64,000 bases of DNA, from assembly GCA_946894095.1 (NCBI GenBank), contig OX335653.1, forward strand, positions 17,303,001 through 17,367,000. The letters run 5' to 3'. Numbering within the stretch: the first letter of the stretch is position 1; each line of letters begins with the position of its first letter. The stretch is from Incurvaria masculella (Eukaryota; Arthropoda; Insecta; Lepidoptera; Incurvariidae). The notes beneath the pieces are model-generated. The model saw only the letters and a list, made by a program, of their open reading frames with translations. It was not told the DNA's origin and made no database searches. The position numbers were made by a program, and so were the translations under genes. Shown piece after piece: positions 1 through 8,581 of this stretch.

Positions 1-432
1 CGTCCGACCTAAACGGGACAAAGGAATGAAAATCATATGACGTCAGAGGATTAGTCAATAAGGTTAACGGTATGGATCCCAAGGAAGGAGTGCTTGTGGG
101 CCAAAGAAGATAATAGGAAAAGTTGGATAGTAAGAAGAGGCCATATTCCAGCCGGAGATATAATAATAGATTGGACTTCCCAGGGATTAAAGACGGCTTA
201 TCTTTTGCTTTGTTGCGAACGCCTAAGTATCGCCGGAGCATGGGATCCCGAGAGACAGTGGCGACTTTGTTAACATTATATCTACACACGCGTTATAAAC
301 TAAGATCTACTGCAAATACGCAGTAAAAACTGCGATTTTTTTATAATATAAATAGCTCTTTTCAGTTCATTGCCACAAAATGGCGTTTATTTTCATATTT
401 TAGAAACATACATGATTACATTATGCTGTACG
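1..432. other. unassigned sequence, no gene recognised
   Basis: This stretch has one 67-codon open frame (123-326, +) whose product I do not recognise and which shows no domain motif. The end of the stretch is AT-rich and the 5S-headed SINE begins abruptly after it. I see no promoter, RNA gene or terminal inverted repeats. It could be unique intergenic DNA or a decayed transposon. Confidence 0.5.
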
Positions 433-815
433 TCAGCCTCAATGGCCCAGTGACGCGACACTTCGGCGATCGCTCTCCGAAGTTAAGCAACGCTGGGTCC
501 GGTCTGGTCTTGGATGGGTGACCATTCGACCGTTGAGAGAGGCTGGCCGTGGTTCGGATTCCACGTTAAACTGTAGGTCCCCTTCCTTACTTACTTGGTG
601 GTAGGGCTTATCCCGCCCGGGTTGGTACCATCGCATTGGATGAACGATGGTCGAAGCGGCAATGAAAATTGTCCGTGTTTTCCATCCAGTTCAATGTAGC
701 CATGCAATATAAGGAAGGTCCTGGCATGGCACCTAGTTCCCATGTGGTGTGTTGGGCTAATACCATGACAGAATGTGTGGTATTAGCCATCCATGTCCAG
801 TTACATAAAAAAAAA
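433..815 (+). mobile_element. 5S rRNA-headed SINE, full length
   Basis: The first ~110 bp resemble eukaryotic 5S rRNA over its pol III internal control region: GAAGTTAAGCAACG (5S A box) followed by CTTGGATGGGTGACC (5S C box). Upstream of these lies TGGCCCAGTGG, which fits a tRNA A box. The head is joined to a ~250-bp body (TCCACGTTAAACTGTAGGTCC onward) that also occurs behind tRNA-type heads elsewhere in the window. The 3' end has the stem-loop GGCTAATACCA / TGGTATTAGCC, then ATGTCCAGTTACAT and an A-run. It is non-coding; the short frames across it are shadows. SINE3-class elements with 5S heads are known from vertebrates; I cannot name this family. Confidence 0.88.
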
Positions 816-869
816 CACGCGAAACCTTTCGGTTTGTCTGCGTGTGAATATACGTGGGCTATTTTATGT

Positions 870-1247
870 ATACTAATGCCACAACCAGCGTCATTATATT
901 AGCCCAACACACCTTATTCCCAAAGGAATTAGGTGTGAAGCCAGGATCTTCTCTTGATGAGCACGGCTACGTTGAACAGGACGGAAAAAAAACATTGCCG
1001 CTTCGAGAATCTTTTCATCAAATGCGATGATGTCAACCCGGGCGAGCTCATCCCTGCCACCTAGTAGGTGAAGGGGACCATTCGTTTTTCATGGATTTCG
1101 AAATAAGTACAAGCTCGCATTAGTGGCGAAATACATTTATCAAAATCAGAAAGAGAAGCAAAGGAGTGCTTGAATAGGGAGAGGATCGAACCCACTACTT
1201 CCGGTATAGAGGGCCAGCCCTAGCGCTCCTGAGCTACGAGACGCTCT
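870..1247 (-). mobile_element. tRNA-headed SINE, diverged full-length copy
   Basis: On the minus strand a tRNA-like head (A box near 1228-1240, B box reading GGGTTCGATCC near 1187-1198) leads into the same body as the 5S-headed element just upstream (CCGCTTCGA, GGCACCTAATTCC-like and GGCTAATA blocks). It is diverged, so older than its neighbour. The two SINEs meet tail to tail. Confidence 0.75.
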
Positions 1248-2068
1248 AAATTCTCAGCTGGGTATCATTCGTTTATTGCGTGAAAACAATGTATTCTAGT
1301 GGGTAATACATATTATGAAAGCAGTGCTTGAATTCAAAATTGCCAAATCAAGTTAGAATATTCTGTATTTTTATAGGATATAATCTATCGATGAATAAAA
1401 TAAAGTCGTAAAAGTTATCTGTTAAACCTGGTTTTCCTGGTCACTTAAAGGGTCTTTATTACTGAAGTTTTGATTCTCATGTACTGGTATTGATTGCAAG
1501 CTGCAAAGAAAGGCCTGTAGCGATTACGATATTCAGTAGTAGGTGAAAAAAGCCATAAGTGTGGTAAACATTTTGAAAGAAGTTAAAATTTCAGGATATA
1601 TCCTCCCTCCAGTTGTTGAATACTAAATGTATTAATATTTCTCCATATCTTCCGTCTTCGGGTAAGACCATCATAAATAAGAGTTTTTGAAATACATTTC
1701 AGTAATTTGGAATCAGGAAAAACCTAAAATCTTTTATAGATAATATTGATTTTTTCCCAATCTCCATTTTACACTTTGAAGATGACGTAAGTGTTCTGCC
1801 TACGCCCGTACGCTAAGCGCAGGGGTGTTCATCTCGTCCGCCTAAGTTATGTCGGCGTTTCAAGAAATTACCTCATTTGGGGTTTTTCTTATTTTCGCCT
1901 CGCCCATAGCGAATCTAATTTATTTTCCGGATTTGTTGGTCTGCGTTCCAATCTCGCGGTTCTGGCAGATTGATGGAAGTGGGCCTACGATTAGTAGTTG
2001 CTTTAATAAGATAAGCGGCTCTCGGTAGCCAATATGGACTTAAGTTAATGGCGTAATTGCTTGTTCAG
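1248..2068. other. mostly unassigned, holds one small repeat
   Basis: No gene is recognised. About 1427-1520 is related to a small TTAAAGGG-ended MITE at 28388-28473 in reverse orientation. 1790-1975 has a 60-codon open frame without recognisable motifs. Confidence 0.45.
1427..1520 (+). repeat. relative of the 28.4-kb AAAGGGCCTTT MITE
   Basis: CCTGGTTTTC, CACTTAAAGGG.CTTTATTACT, TTGTACTGG-like and AAGAAAGGCC blocks occur in the same order, reverse-complemented, at 28388-28510. It is a diverged dispersed repeat. Confidence 0.55.
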
Positions 2069-2355
2069 TTTTTAGGGTTCCGTACCAGAAGGGTGAAAAC
2101 GGAACCCTATTACTAAGCCTCCGCTGTCCGTTCGTCTGTCATTCTGTCCGTCTGACCGTCCGTCCGTCCGTCCGTCTGTCACAGGGCACCGTAATAGGTA
2201 GGCAGGTGAAATTTTCACGGAGTGTGTATTTATTTAAAAAATAGGTAAAATAAAAAAAATATAAAAATGAAAGAGTTTTTTTTTGTTTTAAATTTTGTAT
2301 GATGGTACGGAACCCTTCGTTTGCGAGTCCGACTCGCGCTTGGCCGGTTTTTTTT
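2069..2355 (+). repeat. GGGTTCC interspersed repeat, full length
   Basis: It begins TTTTTAGGGTTCCGTACC, has a hairpin (GGGTTCCGTACC...CGGAACCCTA), a variable (CCGT/CCGTCTGT)n block, a GGCAGGTGAAATTTTCAC motif, and ends with a GCGAGTCCGACTCGCGC palindrome plus TTGGCCGGTTTTT. Of the thirteen copies here, this is among the longest. From memory it is a very common lepidopteran repeat; its class is unclear to me. Confidence 0.85.
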
Positions 2356-2694
2356 ATAGTGACGTCGTTTGTAACAGCGACGTCGAATATTATACGACGG
2401 ACGGTGGACTTTTAATTATTTGAAATGGCACTTCAATTGTGAAAATTAGCTAAGTTGGGCTCAGAAATTAATGAAAGGAAACTATACATATTACTTTTGT
2501 TTGTAAACGTTTGGAACGTGATCATCTCGTACTTTTCCCATACATTTCAAATTCTGATTCAGATACAGATTCTTACTATAAAATTCTTAATATATTAAAA
2601 GTCACTTAAATACAACTCCTTATGATGACAAATAAAATATATTAGGTACTGCCAGCCAAACTGTGTAGTAAAACATTTTAATAGCATTTCTGTT
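2356..2694. other. AT-rich sequence, nothing recognised
   Basis: No open frame of note, no terminal repeats and no RNA gene are visible between the GGGTTCC repeat and the next SINE. Confidence 0.4.
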
Positions 2695-2923
2695 CAGCTC
2701 GTGGTGTGGTAGCTACAGGACTTTCCTTTCATTCGAGAGGCTATGGGTTCAAATTCTCGCCCAGTCATGCGCCACTTTATTTCTCTTTCTGAGTTAGATA
2801 AGTGCATTTCGTTACGAATGCGAGGTGTACTATGGTTCGGAACCCATGTTAAACAAGAGGTGCCGTGCTCATTAGGGGAAGGTCCTGGCATGGCACCTAA
2901 TTCCTTCGGAAATGTAGTGATTG
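2695..2923 (+). mobile_element. tRNA-headed SINE with internal deletion
   Basis: The head CAGCTCGTGGTGTGGTAGC... carries a B-box-like GGGTTCAAATTC, followed by the spacer AAGTGCATTTCGTTACGAATGCGAG that is typical of the tRNA-headed copies. It then jumps from ACCCATGTTAAAC to GGAAGGTCCTGGCATGGCACC, losing about 100 bp of the body, and stops before the 3' stem-loop. Confidence 0.75.
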
Positions 2924-3613
2924 AGATTCAGATATTTATTTCGCCATAAAGATTACACAACATTAACAAAACTGAATTGAGTCATTTGAATATTCAGTAT
3001 TATTTGCTAACTGTGTAATTTAGTAACCCGTAATTATCATTTAGCGTAATTATTATTTAACCGACTTTACAGAAGGAGGAGGTTCTATGTTCGACCGTTT
3101 GTTTTGCTCCGTTCAGCAATGCAAACTGAATAGTTTTAAACAGGTATATCAAGATATAAACAAGATAAGATTGAGCTATTATCATAATGGTAGTTGTGTG
3201 GTTGTCAGGTTGCATAAAACATATTTTGAACGTACTGCTCTGAAAAGATACGCCGGGAGAGAAGATAATGAAGATGCCCCTGTTTCGATTACCGGATCGC
3301 GTGTTTCAGTTTATCGTACTGAAAATGTTCCGCAGAACATTTCGCCGCACGCGCAAAACGTTGAACGATTTCTCAAGCAACAGCGCACGTAAGTTAACCT
3401 CCGCCCATCTCCGGCGACCCATTGCTCACCTGCACTGAATAGCGTCTACGCCGCCCAACGGCCCGCCCGCCCTCGCTGCAAGCGTGCCCGCGAGACGTAC
3501 GGCGCCCGGGCCCGCCCAGCCGCCGTCACGCCGCCGGGGAACAGCTAAATCTATATTAAACCCCAGCGCGCCCTGACACCGCCACTATTCTGATACTTGA
3601 CCGGGTTAACTTG
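2924..3613. other. unassigned; diverged repeat fragment then CpG-rich tract
   Basis: 3060-3090 (ACCGACTTTACAGAAGGAGGAGGTTCT) resembles the end of the CCGACTTCAAA repeat seen near 59.4 and 18.4 kb. A 101-codon open frame follows (3087-3392), ending beside a good splice-donor-like GTAAGT at 3389-3394. The frame has no recognised domain. 3400-3560 is CpG-rich. I do not call a gene. Confidence 0.35.
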
Positions 3614-4033
3614 TTTTTTTTTATGTAACCTGTATGTCAAATATATGTATGTCTAAAACCACACAACTACCGTTATGATTTTAGCCCACTACACCACACT
3701 CCCGAAAGAATTAGGTGCCATGCCTGGACCTTCCCTTTATGAGCACGGCTACATTGAACTGGATAGAAAACACGGACAAATCATCTTTGCCGCTTCGACC
3801 ATATTTTCATCCAATGCGATGGTACTAACCCGGGCGGGCTTAAACCCTACCACCTAGTAGGGCGAAGTGGACCTACAGTTTTTCATGGATTTCCAACCAA
3901 GGAGCAGCTCGCATTCGTGACGAAATGCACTTATCGAACTCGGAAACCGAAAGACAGTGGTGCATGTCGGAATTGAACCCTGGCCTCTGGTACGCTAGGC
4001 CAGTCCCCGCGCCACTGAGCTACGATCCGCTCA
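3614..4033 (-). mobile_element. tRNA-headed SINE, near full length
   Basis: Read on the minus strand, the head GGATCGTAGCTCAGTGGCGCG (A box) and GGGTTCAATTCC (B box) is followed by the tRNA-type spacer with GTGCATTTCGTCACGAATGCGAG. The shared SINE body follows, with GGTAGGGTTTAAGCCCGCCCGGG, the 3' TAATACC-type stem-loop remnant and a T-run on the plus strand. This is the clearest tRNA-headed copy on the minus strand. Confidence 0.83.
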
Positions 4034-4042
4034 AGGTAAGGT

Positions 4043-4089
4043 TAGTAATAGGGTTCCGCTGGCATCCTTTGAGTACGGAACCCTAAAAA
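4043..4089 (-). repeat. GGGTTCC repeat, 5'-end fragment
   Basis: TTAGTAATAGGGTTCCGC...GAGTACGGAACCCTAAAAA matches only the terminal hairpin of the GGGTTCC repeat. It abuts the SINE head. Confidence 0.7.
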
Positions 4090-4201
4090 GGACCAATTAA
4101 TACAATAAACACAAAAAAAAATCTTCTCTAATACCTACAAATATTTAACCGTGAATTATTGTATTGTGATCTAAACGCTTGACGAACTTAAATAGAACAA
4201 A

Positions 4202-4206
4202 GATAA
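4202..4206. repeat. target-site duplication of the Pao element, left
   Basis: GATAA directly precedes the left LTR and is repeated at 11086-11090, directly after the right LTR. A 5-bp duplication is normal for BEL/Pao integrases. Confidence 0.9.
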
Positions 4207-4564
4207 TGTCCGTTATTCCGCCGCAGTAGACTGTAATCCTGAATTGTGGAACCGTCCGACCAAAACCAGCTCAGAAAACATTGCCAACTCACCCGAGGCT
4301 CCTTCTCCTTCTTGTCGTTCTGGACGTCCAGGTCTGGAGTTGCAGTGGGTGAGGGTCCTTTGAACCACCGAAGCCGAATCCGAAGGGTTGGTGGAGCAGC
4401 CACCGAAAAAGGTCTCGCGGAGACGAGCACGTTGGCGTGCAGAAAAACCATGCACTTCACTCCGTTCGGTACTGCACTCTCGGATGCACTGACAGGCAGC
4501 GGCGCGCGTGTCGCTCTCGCCGTGTCGTCAACAATATTTTCAGGAACCGGTTTTAGCCGAAACA
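4207..4564 (-). repeat. Pao 3' LTR
   Basis: Direct copy of 10728-11085 with the same length, and no difference that I could find reading base by base. It starts TGTCCGTTATTCC and ends AGCCGAAACA on the plus strand. As the element runs on the minus strand this is its 3' LTR. Confidence 0.95.
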
Positions 4565-4575
4565 TCCCCCCCCCT
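4565..4575 (-). other. Pao polypurine tract
   Basis: On the minus strand the eleven bases just before the 3' LTR read A, nine Gs, A. This is the expected position and composition for the plus-strand primer. The next open frame end (pol stop) lies about 30 bp upstream. Confidence 0.85.
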
Positions 4576-4606
4576 AAGCAAGGCCTAGCCTGGCTTACCT
4601 ACCTAA

Positions 4607-7600
4607 CTACATAGGTAACCTACACAATTTTGACACCGGGCGTGTCAAAATCCCGTTCTGAGTCCGAACCTCAGCTACACGAATTATGCCGTCCTTACCT
4701 GGCAATAATTTAACAATCCGACCGCGAGACCATCGAAGAGCGTCGTAATTATCCTCCTTAATCAGGACTAAATCATCTACCTTAGGTGGTTCCGTAGTAG
4801 AAGTCCATTTAAGACGTTGCTGCAGCGTGTGAAGATATTCACTACGCCACCGCGACCAAAAATGTTGGGAGAGCTTTTGAAGCAGTTGAAACCGTGATAG
4901 CTTGTTCATCTTAACGTCTTGATATGGGTATTCTGGCAAGGAAACGAGGGGCTGTCCGATTAGAAAGTGGCCTGGAGTCAATATTTCCAGGTCACGAGGG
5001 TCGTTACTGAGAGGACACAGAGGCCTCGAATTCAGAACCGCTTCCACTCTCGTAAAGAAAGTAGCCAACTCTTCAAATGTGAGCTTCTGCTCTCCAATAA
5101 CCCGTTTGAAGTGCGTTTTTGCCGACTTTACTGCGGCCTCAAATAGTCCACCCATATTGGGGCTAGCCGGTGGGTTAAACAACCACGTAATATTTTTTTC
5201 CAAAAGTTGGTTCTCCAAAGCGCCATGATTATTTTTTAAGAATATATATAGCCCCCGTAGGTGCTTATCCGTTCCGGTGTAATTAGTACCGCAGTCCGAG
5301 CGTACAAGCGAGGGTACGCCTCGTCTGGATACGAACCTAGTAAAAGCCGCTACAAAGGCTTCAACCGACAAATCCGAGACTACCTCTAGATGAACACATT
5401 TGACAGCGAGACAAACAAACACGCAGAGATACGCCTTAATAGTCTTTGCGTTCCGAAGTGTGCTTGTCTTTATGTAAAATGGTCCACAAAAATCCGTTCC
5501 TACCCCGACGAAAGGCCTTATTCCTGTGACCCTATCCGAGGGCAAATCCGCCATATAGGGCTGCTCCGGGCGAGCCCTTAACCGAAAACAAGTGATACAC
5601 TTAAATACGACATGCCGCACTGCGCGTCGCGCTGACAGTATCCAATACTCCCGTTGAATTATTGCCAGCAAGGTATTTGCACCGATATGACAGTGCGCCT
5701 TGTGGAAATGTTCAATCAACATTTCGACAAACCGACCATTCCGAGGTAATAAAATTGGGTGTCTTGTACCAAAAGGCATATCCGAATGCCGGAGTCTTCC
5801 GCCGACCCGCAAAATACCGTGAGAATCCATGAAAGGATTTAACCGCCGAACCGAATTCCGAATCTGTTTATCAGATTTTAATAATAATATTTCTTCATGA
5901 AAATATTCCGCTTGAACCGACCGAACATAATGCGTGAGAGCAAACCGTCGCTCTGACAAAGTCACGTTAACCCCAAAACCGAGCTTCTGGGGTACCGTGC
6001 CACCATTTTTCCGCATAACCGAATTACGAAGATTCGTGATAAACCGTAAAACATAAGCCGTGATGTTCAATAATTTTTCAAATGAACTATATTGGTTCAA
6101 AAGAAAACCACCGGGAGAGTTAACATATAAACTTGTCGTAACAGTAATTGTAGATCGTAAGCCGGGAATTGTCTTATCCGTAAGTTGATGATTATCCGAT
6201 AAATCGAGAGGCCAGTTCTCCCGCGGTTGTCGTAACCAGTCTGCCCCCCACCACAACTCGTGGTTTGGCAGATCAGCCGCCGAGATGCCGCGTGACGCCA
6301 CGTCAGCACAATTCAGTTCACTTGGAACATACCTCCACCGGATTAGGAGTTTAGAGGAATTTATTTGGGAAACCCGATTCCCTTCAAAAACCTGAAGTTT
6401 ATGGGGTGGCGTGTAAAGCCACGCCAGAACTATCATACTGTCGCACCAGCAGACAATCTCATCAAATACAATGGTTTCATCTAAAGATGAAACAACATGA
6501 TTGATGAGTCTTGTCAAGAGAGTAGCACCGTTCAGTTCCAATTTAGGTATTGTTTGCTTGGTCTTCAATGGTGCCACACGAGACTTGGCCATGACCAGCT
6601 GAACGGTTACCAGTCCTTGACAATTTTCCGAGCGAAGATATACGGCAGCCGCGTAACCAACTGACGAACCATCGCTAAAACCGTGTAGTGAATACAGAGT
6701 GCCGTTTTCTACGCGTAAACATCGTTTCAAATTAATATTTTCCAAATTATGTAATTCTGATATAATGTTAAACCAATCAATTTCCAGTTCCGCTGGCACT
6801 GGAGTGTCCCAGTCTACCTTCCGAGTAGACTCACCTAGCAAACGTTGCAATAATAATTTGGCTCTGAATATAACCGGGCACGCCCATCCTAAAGGGTCGT
6901 AAAGTCGTGAGATAGTCGATAATATAACTCGGCGGGTAATGGTTTTACTGTGAGTTAAATTTAGTTTATATGTAAAACTGTCCGAATCCGAATTCCATTG
7001 AATGCCCAAAATTTTAATAAAACCGGGTCCATCCGACTGATCAAACTTACGAGGGGTTTCACAAAATTCGTCCGGTAAATCTGACAGCAATTCTGTACAA
7101 CTGGATGACCATTTACGTAACTCGTAACCACCTGAGCTCATGAGCTCGTTTAATTCCGTGATTATTTCTCTCGCCTCCGCGAGCGAACCCGCGCCTCCAC
7201 ACAAGTCGTCGACGTAACTATTATTTTTTAACAATTTTGCTGCTCGAGGATAATTTTCGTGTTCATCACTTGACAATTGATGAAGGCATCGGATTGCAAC
7301 AAATGGGCTTGATTTTAAACCGTAAGTATTAGTGTTTAATTCGTAAACACGTATTGGTTCCGAAGGTGACTCACGCCATAAAATGAGCTGATACTTACGA
7401 TCGTCTGGATTGACCCATACCTGCCTAAACATCATCCGTATATCAGTGGTGAAAACTATATAATGCCATCTAAAATTAATTATTATTGCCGTAATATCAT
7501 TTTGCAACCGCTCACCTGAATATAAACAATCATTTAATGACACACCGCTGCTTGTTTTTACACTACCATCAAACACAACTCTGATTTTAGTTTGATCGCC

Positions 7601-8578
7601 CGATTTGAACACGCCGTGGTGTGCAAGAAAATAGTGTTCTTCTCCTGAACTAATATCAAATTTTGAAACCGACATGTGACCGAGATTGATATATTCTTTC
7701 ATAAATTGAATATATTTTTTACCGAACTCCGGCTGACGTTTTATTCGTCTTTCTAAATTCGCAAACCTAGTCATTGCCATGTTATAAGAATCACCTAATT
7801 TCGGGTGTTCTTGAATAAAAGGTAACCGTATAATATATTTTCCATCCGAACCGCGTAAGGTATCCTTAACGAACATTGTCTCGCATTCTATGTCCGAGGG
7901 GTTCAAAATTTTAAGCAATGGGGACTCCTCCGTCTCCCAAAATTTCTCGACTAATTGAGCGAGAGAAACTCCGCTGAAACAACAATTATTATTGTTATTC
8001 CTTATTGTATCCGACCGAGTGTCTGATTCATCTCCGACTGGACCCATAATGACAAAATCGAAAATAGTGCCTAATGCATAAGGACCATTAGGGCCAAGTT
8101 GTACCTTGGTACCATCCAAGATATCTCCCAGTATGTCCGAGCCAAAAAGAATATGAATAGTTGACGTAAATCTAAAATTCTTATCTGCTAATGTAATTTC
8201 CTTAAAACTTGTTGGGAGGCCTTTAACATAAACATTATTGGTGGGTAATCGAGCCGTTACGTTTTTAAGAACTCCCGCCTTAATTGTATAAATAGGAACG
8301 CATTTCCGTACCGGTCGAAAAGTGATTTCGACTAATGCTCGACACGAATTATTTGTCAGATCGCCGATACCTATCAAAGGTGTGATAGTGGAATGTCGCC
8401 TCAAACCGAGTTCCGATACTAAGTTACTTTGAATAAATGATGATTGGGAACCTGTATCAAGTAAGGCCCGCGCCTTAATAAACTCACCGTGAACCGATTT
8501 AATTTCAACAATAGCCGTAGGTAACATCACATTATTACGTAACTGTAATGTGGAAACGGCGACATCCCCCGGTGATTG
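4607..8578 (-). CDS. pol: Pao-type Pol polyprotein
   Basis: The polyprotein provides proteolysis, reverse transcription and integration for the element. Numbering from 8530: aspartic protease DTGSQSSF at about residue 24; reverse transcriptase with YVDD near 438; RNase H/A17-like region; an H2C2 zinc-binding segment (HCHIGAN... CITC) near 950. Integrase core acidic residues are D (VGTDF, ~1008), D (SDCGTNY, ~1080) and E (GLFEAAVK, ~1128). A C-terminal domain with DDLVLIKED follows. The frame is open from 8578, directly after the gag TAG at 8581-8579, and the first ATG is only at 8527. So Pol is probably made as a Gag-Pol fusion by readthrough; internal initiation is the alternative. No frameshift or internal stop is seen. 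Confidence 0.95.
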   Translation of the reverse strand, partial: QSPGDVAVSTLQLRNNVMLPTAIVEIKSVHGEFIKARALLDTGSQSSFIQSNLVSELGLRRHSTITPLIGIGDLTNNSCRALVEITFRPVRKCVPIYTIKAGVLKNVTARLPTNNVYVKGLPTSFKEITLADKNFRFTSTIHILFGSDILGDILDGTKVQLGPNGPYALGTIFDFVIMGPVGDESDTRSDTIRNNNNNCCFSGVSLAQLVEKFWETEESPLLKILNPSDIECETMFVKDTLRGSDGKYIIRLPFIQEHPKLGDSYNMAMTRFANLERRIKRQPEFGKKYIQFMKEYINLGHMSVSKFDISSGEEHYFLAHHGVFKSGDQTKIRVVFDGSVKTSSGVSLNDCLYSGERLQNDITAIIINFRWHYIVFTTDIRMMFRQVWVNPDDRKYQLILWRESPSEPIRVYELNTNTYGLKSSPFVAIRCLHQLSSDEHENYPRAAKLLKNNSYVDDLCGGAGSLAEAREIITELNELMSSGGYELRKWSSSCTELLSDLPDEFCETPRKFDQSDGPGFIKILGIQWNSDSDSFTYKLNLTHSKTITRRVILSTISRLYDPLGWACPVIFRAKLLLQRLLGESTRKVDWDTPVPAELEIDWFNIISELHNLENINLKRCLRVENGTLYSLHGFSDGSSVGYAAAVYLRSENCQGLVTVQLVMAKSRVAPLKTKQTIPKLELNGATLLTRLINHVVSSLDETIVFDEIVCWCDSMIVLAWLYTPPHKLQVFEGNRVSQINSSKLLIRWRYVPSELNCADVASRGISAADLPNHELWWGADWLRQPRENWPLDLSDNHQLTDKTIPGLRSTITVTTSLYVNSPGGFLLNQYSSFEKLLNITAYVLRFITNLRNSVMRKNGGTVPQKLGFGVNVTLSERRFALTHYVRSVQAEYFHEEILLLKSDKQIRNSVRRLNPFMDSHGILRVGGRLRHSDMPFGTRHPILLPRNGRFVEMLIEHFHKAHCHIGANTLLAIIQREYWILSARRAVRHVVFKCITCFRLRARPEQPYMADLPSDRVTGIRPFVGVGTDFCGPFYIKTSTLRNAKTIKAYLCVFVCLAVKCVHLEVVSDLSVEAFVAAFTRFVSRRGVPSLVRSDCGTNYTGTDKHLRGLYIFLKNNHGALENQLLEKNITWLFNPPASPNMGGLFEAAVKSAKTHFKRVIGEQKLTFEELATFFTRVEAVLNSRPLCPLSNDPRDLEILTPGHFLIGQPLVSLPEYPYQDVKMNKLSRFQLLQKLSQHFWSRWRSEYLHTLQQRLKWTSTTEPPKVDDLVLIKEDNYDALRWSRGRIVKLLPGKDGIIRVAEVRTQNGILTRPVSKLCRLPM

Positions 8579-8581
8579 CTA
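8574..8581 (-). promoter_or_regulatory. candidate TAG readthrough signal between gag and pol
   Basis: The gag frame ends CAG-TAG-CAA-TCA. Gag codons start at 9913 and the first pol methionine codons at 8530 and 8527. All are in one frame, with 16 sense codons and no other stop between the TAG and 8530. CAATCA fits the CARYYA hexamer known from tobamovirus-type stop-codon readthrough. Functional readthrough is inferred, not shown. Confidence 0.7.

Noticed and set aside
433..560. A 5S rRNA gene
   Set aside because: Only the internal control region resembles 5S; the 5' and 3' ends do not pair and the sequence continues into a SINE body with an A-tail.
1187..1247. Functional tRNA genes at the SINE heads (also 3.95-4.03, 25.43, 35.1 kb)
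   Set aside because: A and B boxes are present but acceptor stems do not pair and each is followed by the SINE body.
3087..3392. A host exon of 101 codons ending near a GTAAGT donor
   Set aside because: No recognisable domain, no acceptor or neighbouring exon identified, and the start overlaps a repeat fragment. Splice-like GTAAGT occurs by chance.
4188..4614. Open frames of 80-125 codons on both strands at 4.2-4.6 kb, repeated at 10.65-11.1 kb
   Set aside because: They are translations of the two LTRs; both frames are duplicated exactly and no product is expected.
4607..8578. Frameshift between gag and pol
   Set aside because: Codon phase is identical on both sides; only a TAG separates them.
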